A stretch of 64,000 nucleotides of DNA from Microbacterium sp. 70-16 (GTDB lineage Bacteria; Actinomycetota; Actinomycetes; Actinomycetales; Microbacteriaceae), in NCBI RefSeq assembly GCF_001898315.1, contig NZ_MKTQ01000010.1, forward strand, positions 1-64,000, read 5' to 3'. A program made the position numbers and the translations under genes. The notes under the pieces are model-generated. The model had not been told where the DNA came from and ran no database searches. It saw nothing but the letters and a program-made list of their open reading frames with translations. Of the stretch, positions 15,897 through 24,651 are shown piece by piece; the stretch's first letter is position 1; every line of letters begins with the position of its first letter.

Positions 15897-17088
15897 GTGG
15901 ATGAGAACTACGCTCGGTGCCCTCTGCGCAGCCGGTGGCGGCTCAATTCAGACAGGCCCGTTCGGTAGCCAGTTGCACGCAGAGGAGTACTCGGCAGCCG
16001 GGGTGCCCGTTGTGATGCCTCAAGACATCGGCGAGAACACGATCACCACTGTGCAGATCGCGCGCGTCCCGCCAACTGTTGCCGCACGGCTGGAGCGTCA
16101 TCGCCTGGCGACTGGCGACATCGTGTTCTCTCGCCGAGGTGATGTAACGCGGCGTGCGCTGGTGCGCGAGGACAGCGCCGAATGGCTGTGTGGGACTGGG
16201 TGCCTGCGCGTTCGACCGGGAAGCGCAGTCGACTCCCAGTTTCTGTCATATCTACTCGGTACGGCGGACGCTCGCGATTGGCTTCTCGGCAATGCAGTCG
16301 GGACCAACATGCTCAATCTCAACACCACGATTCTTGGCCGTTTGCCCCTAAATGTCCCACCCCGCCCCGAGCAGCAGGCGATCGCCGAGGTGCTGGGCGC
16401 CCTCGACGACAAGATCGCCGCCAACACCGCCTTCGCGACCACCGTGGACAGCTACCTCGCGGCTCTGCTCGACGAGATGGCGACCGGCGTTACTGCAACC
16501 ACGCTTCGTTCGATAGCGGACGTGAATGCGCGCTCGGTCAAGCCGGTTGCCGACGGCATTCTTCGCTATGTCGACATTGCGTCAGTCGCCACGGGCAGTT
16601 TCGAGTATCCCGACGTCACCGCGTGGAGCGACGCCCCCGGGCGTGCTCGGCGTGGGCTCGCCATGGGGGACACGATGTGGTCCACCGTTCGGCCGAACCG
16701 TCGCTCGCACGCGCTGAATCTTGAGAATGATGCCTTGCTCGTCGCGTCTACGGGGCTGGCCGTTCTCTCGCCGCGCGAGGTCGGATTCGCATACCTGTAT
16801 GAGGCAAGTCGGCGACCGGAGTTCACTGCTTACCTTGAGAACGTCGCCGAAGGTAGTGCCTATCCCGCCGTACGCGCGGATCGTTTCCTCGAGGCTCCCG
16901 TTCCGGATCTGCCAGCCGATCACATCCGCGCGTTTGAGGCGCAGGCGGCGCCACTCCGTGAACTGGTCGCCTCGCATGCGCGGGAGAACCGCACCCTCGC
17001 CGCGACGCGCGACGCGTTGCTGCCGCAGTTGATGTCCGGCAAGCTCCGCGTACGCGATGCCGAAACGCTGGCATCCGCCGTCATCTGA
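15889..17088 (+). CDS. hsdS: Type I restriction-modification specificity subunit HsdS
   Basis: 399 residues with two target-recognition domains. The first is roughly 1-165, ending in LPLNVPPRPEQQAIAEVLGALDDKIAANTAF, the conserved spacer helix. The second is about 190-370, with the closing helix RTLAATRDALLPQLMSGKLRV. Each domain reads one half of the split recognition sequence. The ATG at 15889 overlaps the hsdM stop by 8 bases; an in-frame ATG at 15901 is a less likely alternative. The first recognition domain uses noticeably less GC-biased codons than its neighbours, as expected for horizontally exchanged specificity modules. Confidence 0.94.
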   Translation: MSEWMRTTLGALCAAGGGSIQTGPFGSQLHAEEYSAAGVPVVMPQDIGENTITTVQIARVPPTVAARLERHRLATGDIVFSRRGDVTRRALVREDSAEWLCGTGCLRVRPGSAVDSQFLSYLLGTADARDWLLGNAVGTNMLNLNTTILGRLPLNVPPRPEQQAIAEVLGALDDKIAANTAFATTVDSYLAALLDEMATGVTATTLRSIADVNARSVKPVADGILRYVDIASVATGSFEYPDVTAWSDAPGRARRGLAMGDTMWSTVRPNRRSHALNLENDALLVASTGLAVLSPREVGFAYLYEASRRPEFTAYLENVAEGSAYPAVRADRFLEAPVPDLPADHIRAFEAQAAPLRELVASHARENRTLAATRDALLPQLMSGKLRVRDAETLASAVI

Positions 17089-17135
17089 ATGTACGAAAGC
17101 CGCCCGAGCCGACTCCTATCAGCGGAAAGGAAACC

Positions 17136-17642
17136 ATGTACACACTCGCATTGCTCACCCCGCTCGACGTCGCGATCGAATACGACAAGGACTGGGACCT
17201 CTGGTGGTGGATCGGCGCCAGCGCCCTCGGGGTCGTCGCGATCGCGATCGCACTGACGTTTGTTCCACTGTGGGACTGGATCGGCCGCTCCGAATCCGGA
17301 GCCGTCATCGTCACTGGCCTCATCATGCTCGCGGTGTTGGCACTGGCGGCGGCATACACGCTCCTCGTGCTGCCCGGGACGATGATGCGTCACGTTCAAG
17401 CACACGAGAACGTGTGGTGGGTGGTGATCGGGTGGGTAGCAGGAGCGATCGCGTTGATCTTCATCTCCCGTGAGCCCGGGTGGCTACGGTGGCTTGCACC
17501 CTCCCTCGTGGGCCTCGGGCTGCTCTTCGGTGCCGCGAACGACGCTCTGCAGCGGTTTGCATCGTGGGTTCCGACGACCGCAGCTGCTGTCCTAACCGTC
17601 ATCATCCTCGGCGTCGGATTTCTCTGGCTGAGGAGCCGGTAG
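17136..17642 (+). CDS. Small multi-spanning membrane protein
   Basis: 168 residues with about five hydrophobic helices (WWWIGASALGVVAIAIALTF, VIVTGLIMLAVLALAAAYTLL, NVWWVVIGWVAGAIALIFI, LAPSLVGLGLLFGAA and a C-terminal helix ending WLRSR). I recognise no family. A GGAAAGGAAA purine-rich site precedes the ATG. It lies between hsdS and a fragment that repeats the end of hsdS, so it looks inserted into the restriction locus. It may work with the two downstream genes. Confidence 0.75.
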   Translation: MYTLALLTPLDVAIEYDKDWDLWWWIGASALGVVAIAIALTFVPLWDWIGRSESGAVIVTGLIMLAVLALAAAYTLLVLPGTMMRHVQAHENVWWVVIGWVAGAIALIFISREPGWLRWLAPSLVGLGLLFGAANDALQRFASWVPTTAAAVLTVIILGVGFLWLRSR

Positions 17643-17664
17643 ATCGTTTCGCGACCGACAAAAG

Positions 17665-17739
17665 CGCTGCCGTCGCTGACGCTGTACGGCTCGCACGTGC
17701 GCGATGCTGAAGCCATGGCATCCACCGTCGGCCTCTGAC
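17665..17739 (+). pseudogene. Remnant of the 3' end of a second hsdS
   Basis: In one frame this reads ALPSLTLYGSHVRDAEAMAS followed by TVGL and a TGA stop. It parallels the intact HsdS end LLPQLMSGKLRVRDAETLAS followed by AVI and a stop. DNA identity is also evident (CGCGATGC.GAA......GGCATCC.CCGTC). No upstream coding part survives. It marks an old duplication or replacement of the specificity gene. Confidence 0.75.
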
Positions 17740-17787
17740 ACCGCATCACCCAAGCGCTATTCCCCCCCCCGTATAGAAAGCACTCGC

Positions 17788-18450
17788 ATGACCAGCACCA
17801 CCGCTCCGCGCCGCAGAACGCCGGTGTGGGCGAAGATCCTTCTCGTTCTGTTTGTCCTGCTTCTCGTGGGCGCAGCCGCTTTCGGCGGACTCTCCGTGGG
17901 TAAGGCGCTCGGGGCGACCGAGGAGCGTGATGTGCAGGTCATCCGATCCATCACGCGCGAAGAGCAGGTCGTGCTGCTCACTGCGGGAGTGGCCGACCTG
18001 AAGCAGGAAAGCGCCGACGGGCTGTCGATCACCATCCCGGGTCTTGACCTGATCCCGGGGCTGGGCACGTGGGAGTTCGATGTGCCCGGCAGCGAACGGC
18101 AGATGCTCATCCGCTACGACTTCGACGCCAAGATCGGCATCGAAGGCAAGGATGTCAAGATCGAGCGGCAGGTGGACGGGTCGTATCACCTCACGATCCC
18201 CGAGTTCATCTACCTCGGCTCCGACGACCCCGAGATCTCTGTCGCGAGCGAGAGCAACGGCGTTCTCAGTTGGATCACGCCCGAGATCGACAAGTTCGCG
18301 ATCGTGAAGGAAGTCCTCAGTGAGGATTCCGTAGCGAAGACCATCGAGGGGGCTCGACCGGTGCTCGAGGAGCAGGCACGGATCTTCTACACGAACATCC
18401 TGACGGCCATCGATCCCGACATCGACCTCGAGTTCACGTTCGCAGAGTGA
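17788..18450 (+). CDS. Membrane-anchored DUF4230-like protein
   Basis: 220 residues. One N-terminal transmembrane helix (about 17-40, AKILLVLFVLLLVGAAAFGG) is followed by an outside domain containing EEQVVLLTAGVADLKQES, an RQMLIRYDFDAKIGIEGKDV strand pair and VDGSYHLTIPEFIYL. This order resembles the DUF4230 family, whose function is not established. The ATG at 17788 is chosen because the upstream frame (from 17704) lies in the hsdS remnant and lacks a ribosome-binding site. The gene is 16 bases from the GTPase gene, so they probably form one unit. Confidence 0.65.
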   Translation: MTSTTAPRRRTPVWAKILLVLFVLLLVGAAAFGGLSVGKALGATEERDVQVIRSITREEQVVLLTAGVADLKQESADGLSITIPGLDLIPGLGTWEFDVPGSERQMLIRYDFDAKIGIEGKDVKIERQVDGSYHLTIPEFIYLGSDDPEISVASESNGVLSWITPEIDKFAIVKEVLSEDSVAKTIEGARPVLEEQARIFYTNILTAIDPDIDLEFTFAE

Positions 18451-18466
18451 GGCACAGGAGCACACC

Positions 18467-19615
18467 ATGACTGAAGAAATCGAACCGTCGCGGATCGACG
18501 AGACGCCGTTCATCGAAGGAACCGCGAACGCCAAGTCGCGCTACGGCCGGTTCAACCTGGCCGTGATCGGCGGCACCGGAGTCGGCAAGTCGTCGCTTAT
18601 CAACGCAGTCTTCGGGCGCAACCTGGCGAAGGTCGGTAAGGGGCTGCCCGTCACGCGCGGCGTGCAGTACTACAGCGACGACTCGCTCGGCATCTGGGAC
18701 ATCGAGGGGTTCGAGATCGGCTCGACGGTTCCGCCGGCCGAGCAGCTTCGCGGACACCTCGCAGAGATCGCCCGGCACCCCAAGAACCAGCAGATCTCGG
18801 TCGTCTGGTACTGCGTCAAGTCGAACGATGACCGCCTGACGCCGGCTGACGTCGCGATGATCGGCGAGCTGAGTCGCGCGGGGCTCCCCGTCATCCTCGT
18901 GCTCACGAAGGTCGACTGGTCGAAGAACCCCATCACCGGTCAGCGTGGCGTCTCGAAGAGCGTCGAAGAGTTCGTCGACTGGCTCGATAACCCCGTCGAC
19001 GAGAACGGCCAGCCGATCGCGATCGGCTACGAGCGGGTCATCCTCACGTCGACCAGCGACAAGCACGGAAAGGGCAAGGGGCACGGGCTCGGTGAACTCG
19101 TCGCGGAGACTCTGACCCTCTCGCCCGAAGACGAGAAGGATGCCTTTCGCATCGCACAACGACTCAACCTCCCCTGGAAGCGCGAGCTCGCCCGACCCAT
19201 CATCAGCGCCGCAGCCGCAGCCGCTGCGGGAGCGGCTGCGGTTCCCCTCCCTGTCGCAGATGCCGTTACTCTGGCGCCGATCCAGCTCGGAATGATGGCC
19301 CGCATCTCGGTGATCTACGACATCGAGATGAAGACCGCACTGTCGACGAGCGCCCTCGCGAACCTCGGCGCACAGCTCGCGGGTCGCGCACTCGCGAGCA
19401 GTCTGATCAAACTCATCCCCGGCGCGGGCAGCGTCATCAACGCGGGTGTCGCCGCCGCGCTCACCGGAGCCACCGGCGAGGGCTGGCTGCGCCTGTGCGA
19501 GCAGGTGCACACAGGCAAGATCGACCTCGACCAGATGAACGAGGCCTGGGGCGACTACGTGCCCGGCTTCCTCGACGTCATCCGCAAGATGGCGACGCAG
19601 CGGCTGGGGAAGTGA
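18467..19615 (+). CDS. P-loop GTPase with C-terminal DUF697-like membrane-associated domain
   Basis: 382 residues. The G1 loop GGTGVGKSS (about 35-43), a G2-like threonine in PVTRGVQYY, the G3 DIEG and the G4 LTKVD identify an Era/YfjP-like small GTPase. From about residue 240 an alanine-rich, weakly hydrophobic helical segment (RPIISAAAAAAAGAAAVPLPVADAVT) begins a DUF697-like domain that resembles membrane-docking parts of dynamin-like or stress GTPases. It lies in a three-gene block of membrane proteins inside the restriction locus and could sense or act on the membrane. The function is inferred from context only. Confidence 0.8.
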   Translation: MTEEIEPSRIDETPFIEGTANAKSRYGRFNLAVIGGTGVGKSSLINAVFGRNLAKVGKGLPVTRGVQYYSDDSLGIWDIEGFEIGSTVPPAEQLRGHLAEIARHPKNQQISVVWYCVKSNDDRLTPADVAMIGELSRAGLPVILVLTKVDWSKNPITGQRGVSKSVEEFVDWLDNPVDENGQPIAIGYERVILTSTSDKHGKGKGHGLGELVAETLTLSPEDEKDAFRIAQRLNLPWKRELARPIISAAAAAAAGAAAVPLPVADAVTLAPIQLGMMARISVIYDIEMKTALSTSALANLGAQLAGRALASSLIKLIPGAGSVINAGVAAALTGATGEGWLRLCEQVHTGKIDLDQMNEAWGDYVPGFLDVIRKMATQRLGK

Positions 19616-19647
19616 GCCAAGCCGTGTGCAGACGACAGAAGAAATCT

Positions 19648-19664
19648 AAAGGAGTATAAACGTG
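19648..19664 (+). other. Orphan ribosome-binding site and start codon
   Basis: AAAGGAG at 19648-19654 followed 7 bases later by GTG (19662-19664) is a strong translation start on the plus strand. After a few codons (VAAGLPS) the sequence enters the minus-strand DUF3037 gene. The first codons resemble the hsdR start (VTALPES at 21467). It may be the severed start of the next operon gene. Confidence 0.45.
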
Positions 19665-19679
19665 GCCGCTGGCCTGCCC

Positions 19680-20552
19680 TCAGGCGCCGACGAGGTGCAG
19701 GGCGTCGCGTGCGATGACGTCGAGCTCGGTGCTCGGGACCGCGCTCACGCCAAGGCCCGACCAGGCTTCGAGCGCCGCTTCGAACACGTCTGCCACGCGT
19801 GGCTCGCGTCGTGTCGGCTCCTGGAAGGCGACAGCGACGGCGACATCTCCCGCCGCGTCGAGCGACCGGCCACCCTGCGTGATCACCCCGCCGTCGTTGC
19901 GCAGGCGAGAGACGATGAAGTTCCACGACTGCAACTCGCGTTCGAGCGCGTCGGTGTCGCGTACATCGAACGCAAACGCGTGCGACAACTGGTCGACACT
20001 GCCGTCGACGACGGCGAAATCGAAGCGGCCACGCTGGCGGCCGATGTGGGCGCGCGGCGCGCGCAGCAGCGAGCCGCCGGTCTCAAGACTTGCGGTGCGT
20101 TCGTACAGCTGCCCGAGATCGTGCACCAGTCGTGCGCGCGTGCGCGATCGCGCAATCGGCGCAGGCGTGGCGACCAGCAGAGGGAAGAGGAAGTCAGCAC
20201 CTTCGGTTGCCGAGTGGGCGATCACCGGCGTCGCAGCGCTCACCTGGAGAACATTGTTGAAGCGGTGCGAGAGCAGTTCGAGCCAGGCTCTGCTGACCCT
20301 CACCTCGTCCGTGGGAGCGAAGAGTTGCAGGGCCGGGTGCTCGTAGTCGTGGATCGCCTGCGCGAGTTGATCGAGCCAGGGGCGCAGTGCGCCGGCATCG
20401 CCGCCCAGCCGGCTTGCGCGCCGCAAGTCGGGCGCGACACGGATCGCCCAGTCGCCCCCGTCCTGCCCGACGATGACAGCGACGTTCACCTGCTCTCCGC
20501 GCACGACATCAGGCACGTACCGGACCAGCCAGTAGAGGTATGCGCCGTTCAT
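19680..20552 (-). CDS. DUF3037 domain protein
   Basis: 290 residues beginning MNGAYLYWLVRYVPDVVRGE and QVNVAVIVG, the hallmark opening of DUF3037. The family usually lies beside HipA-like kinase genes and is suspected to take part in defence or toxin-antitoxin modules. Its 5' end overlaps the HipA-like gene by 4 bases (ATGA), so the kinase gene comes first and this one second in a two-gene minus-strand operon. The pair is inverted relative to the surrounding R-M genes, which suggests insertion as a module. Confidence 0.85.
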   Translation of the reverse strand: MNGAYLYWLVRYVPDVVRGEQVNVAVIVGQDGGDWAIRVAPDLRRASRLGGDAGALRPWLDQLAQAIHDYEHPALQLFAPTDEVRVSRAWLELLSHRFNNVLQVSAATPVIAHSATEGADFLFPLLVATPAPIARSRTRARLVHDLGQLYERTASLETGGSLLRAPRAHIGRQRGRFDFAVVDGSVDQLSHAFAFDVRDTDALERELQSWNFIVSRLRNDGGVITQGGRSLDAAGDVAVAVAFQEPTRREPRVADVFEAALEAWSGLGVSAVPSTELDVIARDALHLVGA

Positions 20553-21379
20553 GATGCTCGTCCTGTCGATTGTCGATCCGAGCGGTCATCAGCACGTCGT
20601 TCGAGCCGGTCGGCCACCGGCCCGCGACGGCGGAAGAGGAACCAGGCCATCGCTTCGAGGTCCCTGTCGTCGGTCCCCCATTCTACGGGCACCGCCGACA
20701 TCACGGATAGGAGCGCCTCCGGCGTCAGGCCGCGGATGTCCGCAGCCATCGCGCGCAACCGAGGCCCGTCGACTGCCCGAGGGATGTTCGGCAGCGTCGC
20801 CACCACGTCGAGCAGCTTGGCAAGCACGGCCTCATCCCAGTCGCCCTCACCGGTCGTGAACCACAGCCCGTGGTCGTATGACCAGACGGCATCCGCGGCG
20901 CTCGTCTCGTACAGCCACTGCGGGTCTTCGCCGACACAGAGGTCCCAGAGGCCGACGAGCGCTGCCTGTCGTTCTGTGTTCTGGCCGCGTCGCGTGTGGC
21001 GCAGTTCATCGGCGTCGATTGCATTCGGCAGGTGGAGTGACCCGTGCGCCAGCAGGGGCCGCGCACTCGATGGGATCGGGAACTCGGCCCAGCCTGTGAT
21101 GGCCGCCGGGATAGTGATGAGCACCCGCTCCCTCACCGGAGCATCCAGCAGCCGCCCGAGCTCACCCACGATGACCTCGTTCACGAGCACCTGGTTGCCT
21201 TGCTCATTACCGGGAACCTTGACCCAGTACTGCCGCCCGTCGTCGGCGAGCGCGAGAAATGCGCCAGCACCTGAGGATTGCGCACGCTCACGCGGTGCAC
21301 GCACGCTCGTGGTCGCCGTCGGTGGGATGCGATTCGAAAGCCGACCCCGCCACCAGGAGATGTCGTCAGGAGTGGCCAT
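20549..21379 (-). CDS. HipA-like protein kinase family protein
   Basis: 276 residues. The fold is that of the compact HipA-like kinases. It has an N-terminal lysine strand (GRQYWVKVPGNEQGNQVLVNEVIVGELGRLL), a central LLAHGSLHLPNA and a C-terminal helical lobe with LVGLWDLCVGEDPQWLYE. The classical HipA catalytic GNxDxHxKN is not clearly present; the region around VGLWDLCVGED would correspond. It overlaps the DUF3037 gene by 4 bases. A phosphotransferase role is likely from the family but not proven, and the target is unknown. Confidence 0.72.
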   Translation of the reverse strand: MATPDDISWWRGRLSNRIPPTATTSVRAPRERAQSSGAGAFLALADDGRQYWVKVPGNEQGNQVLVNEVIVGELGRLLDAPVRERVLITIPAAITGWAEFPIPSSARPLLAHGSLHLPNAIDADELRHTRRGQNTERQAALVGLWDLCVGEDPQWLYETSAADAVWSYDHGLWFTTGEGDWDEAVLAKLLDVVATLPNIPRAVDGPRLRAMAADIRGLTPEALLSVMSAVPVEWGTDDRDLEAMAWFLFRRRGPVADRLERRADDRSDRQSTGRAS

Positions 21380-21466
21380 GGCGCGACACTATCGAGCCAG
21401 CTCCCAAGCAATGTCGAGGCGCGACGAAGCGACGCGACACCACAGCCCCGCCGAAGGAGCAATGAA

Positions 21467-24400
21467 GTGACTGCGCTACCCGAATCTGCATGGGAGAACG
21501 ACGCCCTTGAGACGCTCGCCGAGCCGCTCGGGTGGCGGCCGGCCAAGGGCGAAGAGGTCGCGCCCGGCACAGGGGAGCGCGACACGTGGGATGACTTGCT
21601 CATCCGGCCGCGACTGCTCGAGGCGTTGCGGCGCCTCAACCCCGCGGTGCCCGGTGAGTACCTGCAGCAGGCTGTCGCCGAGATCGCGGCGCCGAAATCG
21701 CAGGACGCGATCACCGAGAACCATCGCATCCACCAGTACCTCGTCGGCGGGTACCCGCTCAGCTACATCGACCCCGACGGCGTCGAGCAGAACCCGCGGC
21801 TGCGTCTTCTGAGTACAGACCCCAGCGAGAACGACTGGCTCGCGGTGAACCAGCTCACGCTGCGTCAGGGCGACCTGCACCGCCGCCTCGACATCGCGCT
21901 CTTCGTCAACGGGATGCCGGTCGTCATCATCGAGCTCAAGCGTGCCGGCTCAGCATCCACCGGCGTCGCCCCCGCCCATGCGCAGCTGCAGACGTATCTG
22001 CGCGAGTTCCCGATGGCGTTCCGCTTCTGCGTGCTCACACTTGCGAGCGACGGGCTCGAGGCCAAGTACGGCACGCCCTTCACACCGCTGAACCACTTCG
22101 CGCCCTGGAACGTCGACGATGACGGCGCGCCGCTGCAGCAGCCGCGGCTCGAGGGCGCGACCTCGGTCGAACCGATCGATGATGCGCTCGACGGCCTGTT
22201 CAACCAGGAGCGATTCCTGCAGCTTGTGCGCAACTTCACGGCATTCGACGAGAACGCCGACGGACTCACGAAGCGCATCGCAAAGCCGCACCAGTACTTC
22301 GCAGTGACCAAGGCCGTCGCATCCACCGTGCAGGCGGTCGAAACCAACGGCAAGGCCGGCGTCGTGTGGCACACGCAGGGGTCGGGCAAGTCGATGGAGA
22401 TGGAGCTGTACACGAACCTCGTGTCGCGGCATCCCAAACTCAAGAATCCCACCGTCGTCGTCGTCACTGACCGCACCGAGCTCGACGGGCAGCTGTTCCA
22501 GACGTTCGACCAGAGCCTCCTGCTCGCTGAGAAGCCGGTGCAGGTGCGCGAGCGTGCGCAGCTGCGCGACGAACTGCGCAACCGCATCACGGGTGGCATC
22601 TACTTCACGACGCTGCAGAAGTTCGGGCTGACGGATGCCGAGAAGCAGGCGGGCACGCAGCATCCGCTGCTCACCGACCGCCGCAACGTGATCGTCGTCG
22701 TCGACGAGGCTCACCGCAGTCACTACGACGACCTCGATGGGTACGCCCGGCACCTGCGCGACGCGCTGCCGAACGCGACACTCATCGCGTTCACGGGCAC
22801 CCCGATTTCGTTCGCCGAGCGCGACACCCGCGCCGTGTTCGGCGACTACATCGACATCTACGACCTCACTCGCGCCGTCGACGACGGGGCGACCGTGCCG
22901 GTCTACTTCGAGCCGCGTCTCATCAAGGTCGCGTTCGCCGCCGAGGCGAGCGAAGAAGACATCGATCGCGCCGCCGACGAGTACACGGTCGGGCTCGACG
23001 ACACCGAGCGGGCGCGGCTCGAGGCATCCGTCGCCGTCGTGAACGCGGTCTACGGTGCGCCGGAGCGCATCGAGACGCTCGCGGCCGACCTCGTGCGGCA
23101 CTGGGAAGAGCGCCGGCAGCGGATGACGCCATTCCTCAGCACGCCCGGCAAGGCGCTGATCGTCGGCGGTACCCGTGAGATCTGTGCGCGACTGTACGCC
23201 GAGATCGTCGCGTTGCGACCCGACTGGCATTCGGATGCCCTGGATGCCGGGCGCATCAAGGTCGTCTACTCGGGATCGGCGTCAGACCAGCCTCCGGTGA
23301 GCGACCACGTGCGCCGCGATTCGGAGAACAAGGCGATCAAGGCGCGGCTGAAGAACGCCGACGACGAGCTCGAACTCGTGATCGTCAAAGACATGATGCT
23401 CACCGGCTTCGACGCGCCGCCGCTGCACACCCTCTACCTCGACCGGCCGCTCAAGGGGGCGCTGCTCATGCAGACCCTTGCTCGCGTGAACCGCACGTTC
23501 GAGGGCAAGCAGGACGGGTTGCTCGTCGCCTACGCACCGCTCGCCGACAACCTCGCCGAGGCGCTGTCGGAGTACACGGTGTCAGACCGCGAGAACAAAC
23601 CGATCGGCCGCGACGTCGCCGAAGCCGTGGCGATCGCGACGGAACTCGTCGCCCAGATCCGCGAGATGCTCGCGGGGTGCGACTGGCGGGCGATCGCCGA
23701 GGAGGGCGGCTCTCGGGCGTGGCGGAGGGCGGCGACCACCGCGACCAACTTCTTGCGCGACGTGACGAGCCCCTTGAACGCGCCCGACCTCGGCGCCGAG
23801 CGGCTGGCGGCGCGGTATCGGGCGGCGACCGGCAAGCTCGCGCGAGCCTGGGCGCTCGCGTCGGGGCGCGCGGGCCTGGCCGAGCTGCACGACGAGATCG
23901 CGTTCTACGAAGAGGTCCGCGTGTGGATGGCGAAGTTCGACGCCGCCGAGCGGCAGGCGCGCGACGAGCCCATTCCGGAGGAGATCTCGCGTCTGCTCGG
24001 AACGCTCGTCGCCGATTCGATCGCCCCCGGCGAGGTGCTCGACATCTACGACGCGGCGGGGTTGCCGCGGCTGGCACTCGACGATCTCGGGCCCGAGTTC
24101 CTCGCGAAGGCGCAGGCGGCGCCGAATGCGCACCTCGCGATCGAAGCGCTGCGCAAGTCGCTGACGGATGCCGGGTCGAGCGCGACGCGCGGCAACCTCG
24201 TCCGTCAGCGGGCGTTCTCGGAGCGGATCGCCGAGATCATGAACCGCTACACGAACCAGCAGCTGACGTCGGCCGAGGTCATCGCCGAGCTCGTCGAACT
24301 GGCGAAGGACGTCGCTGACGAGGCATCCCGCGGTTCGACCTTCTCGCCGCCGCTATCGAGCGACGAGCTCGCGTTCTACGACGCCGTCGCCGCGAACGAG

Positions 24401-24649
24401 TCGGCGATCGAGGTGCAGGGGGAGGACGTGCTGGCGCAGATCGCGCGCGAACTCGTCGCCGTGATGCGCCGCGACGTGCGCACCGACTGGACCGTGCGCG
24501 ACGATGTGCGCGCGAAGCTGCGATCCTCGATCAAGCGACTGCTCGTCAAGTACAAGTACCCGCCCGACAAGCAGCCCGAGGCGATCAAGCTCGTGATGGA
24601 CCAGATGGAATCGATGGCGCCGCGGTATGCGGGCGAGAGAGGGATGTGA
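21467..24649 (+). CDS. hsdR: Type I restriction endonuclease subunit HsdR
   Basis: 1060 residues. The N-terminal nuclease domain has the PD-(D/E)xK core D...VVIIELKRAG near residues 142-163. The translocase follows with Walker A HTQGSGKSMEM (about 302-312), the DEAH box VVVDEAHRSHYD (about 411) and the helicase motif DMMLTGFDAPPLHTLYLDRPL. Next is a long helical C-terminal part that docks on the methylase. It cuts unmethylated DNA far from the recognition site after ATP-driven pulling. GTG 21467 is chosen because GGAG lies 7 bases upstream; a minicistron ATGAAGTGA overlaps it. It is separated from hsdS by 4.4 kb of inserted genes. Confidence 0.95.
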   Translation: MTALPESAWENDALETLAEPLGWRPAKGEEVAPGTGERDTWDDLLIRPRLLEALRRLNPAVPGEYLQQAVAEIAAPKSQDAITENHRIHQYLVGGYPLSYIDPDGVEQNPRLRLLSTDPSENDWLAVNQLTLRQGDLHRRLDIALFVNGMPVVIIELKRAGSASTGVAPAHAQLQTYLREFPMAFRFCVLTLASDGLEAKYGTPFTPLNHFAPWNVDDDGAPLQQPRLEGATSVEPIDDALDGLFNQERFLQLVRNFTAFDENADGLTKRIAKPHQYFAVTKAVASTVQAVETNGKAGVVWHTQGSGKSMEMELYTNLVSRHPKLKNPTVVVVTDRTELDGQLFQTFDQSLLLAEKPVQVRERAQLRDELRNRITGGIYFTTLQKFGLTDAEKQAGTQHPLLTDRRNVIVVVDEAHRSHYDDLDGYARHLRDALPNATLIAFTGTPISFAERDTRAVFGDYIDIYDLTRAVDDGATVPVYFEPRLIKVAFAAEASEEDIDRAADEYTVGLDDTERARLEASVAVVNAVYGAPERIETLAADLVRHWEERRQRMTPFLSTPGKALIVGGTREICARLYAEIVALRPDWHSDALDAGRIKVVYSGSASDQPPVSDHVRRDSENKAIKARLKNADDELELVIVKDMMLTGFDAPPLHTLYLDRPLKGALLMQTLARVNRTFEGKQDGLLVAYAPLADNLAEALSEYTVSDRENKPIGRDVAEAVAIATELVAQIREMLAGCDWRAIAEEGGSRAWRRAATTATNFLRDVTSPLNAPDLGAERLAARYRAATGKLARAWALASGRAGLAELHDEIAFYEEVRVWMAKFDAAERQARDEPIPEEISRLLGTLVADSIAPGEVLDIYDAAGLPRLALDDLGPEFLAKAQAAPNAHLAIEALRKSLTDAGSSATRGNLVRQRAFSERIAEIMNRYTNQQLTSAEVIAELVELAKDVADEASRGSTFSPPLSSDELAFYDAVAANESAIEVQGEDVLAQIARELVAVMRRDVRTDWTVRDDVRAKLRSSIKRLLVKYKYPPDKQPEAIKLVMDQMESMAPRYAGERGM

Positions 24650-24651
24650 CG

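Noticed and set aside
19662..21470. 602-residue plus-strand frame over the DUF3037/HipA-like genes
   Set aside because: It has a good start signal but its protein is arginine-rich shadow sequence; the minus-strand genes are the real ones.
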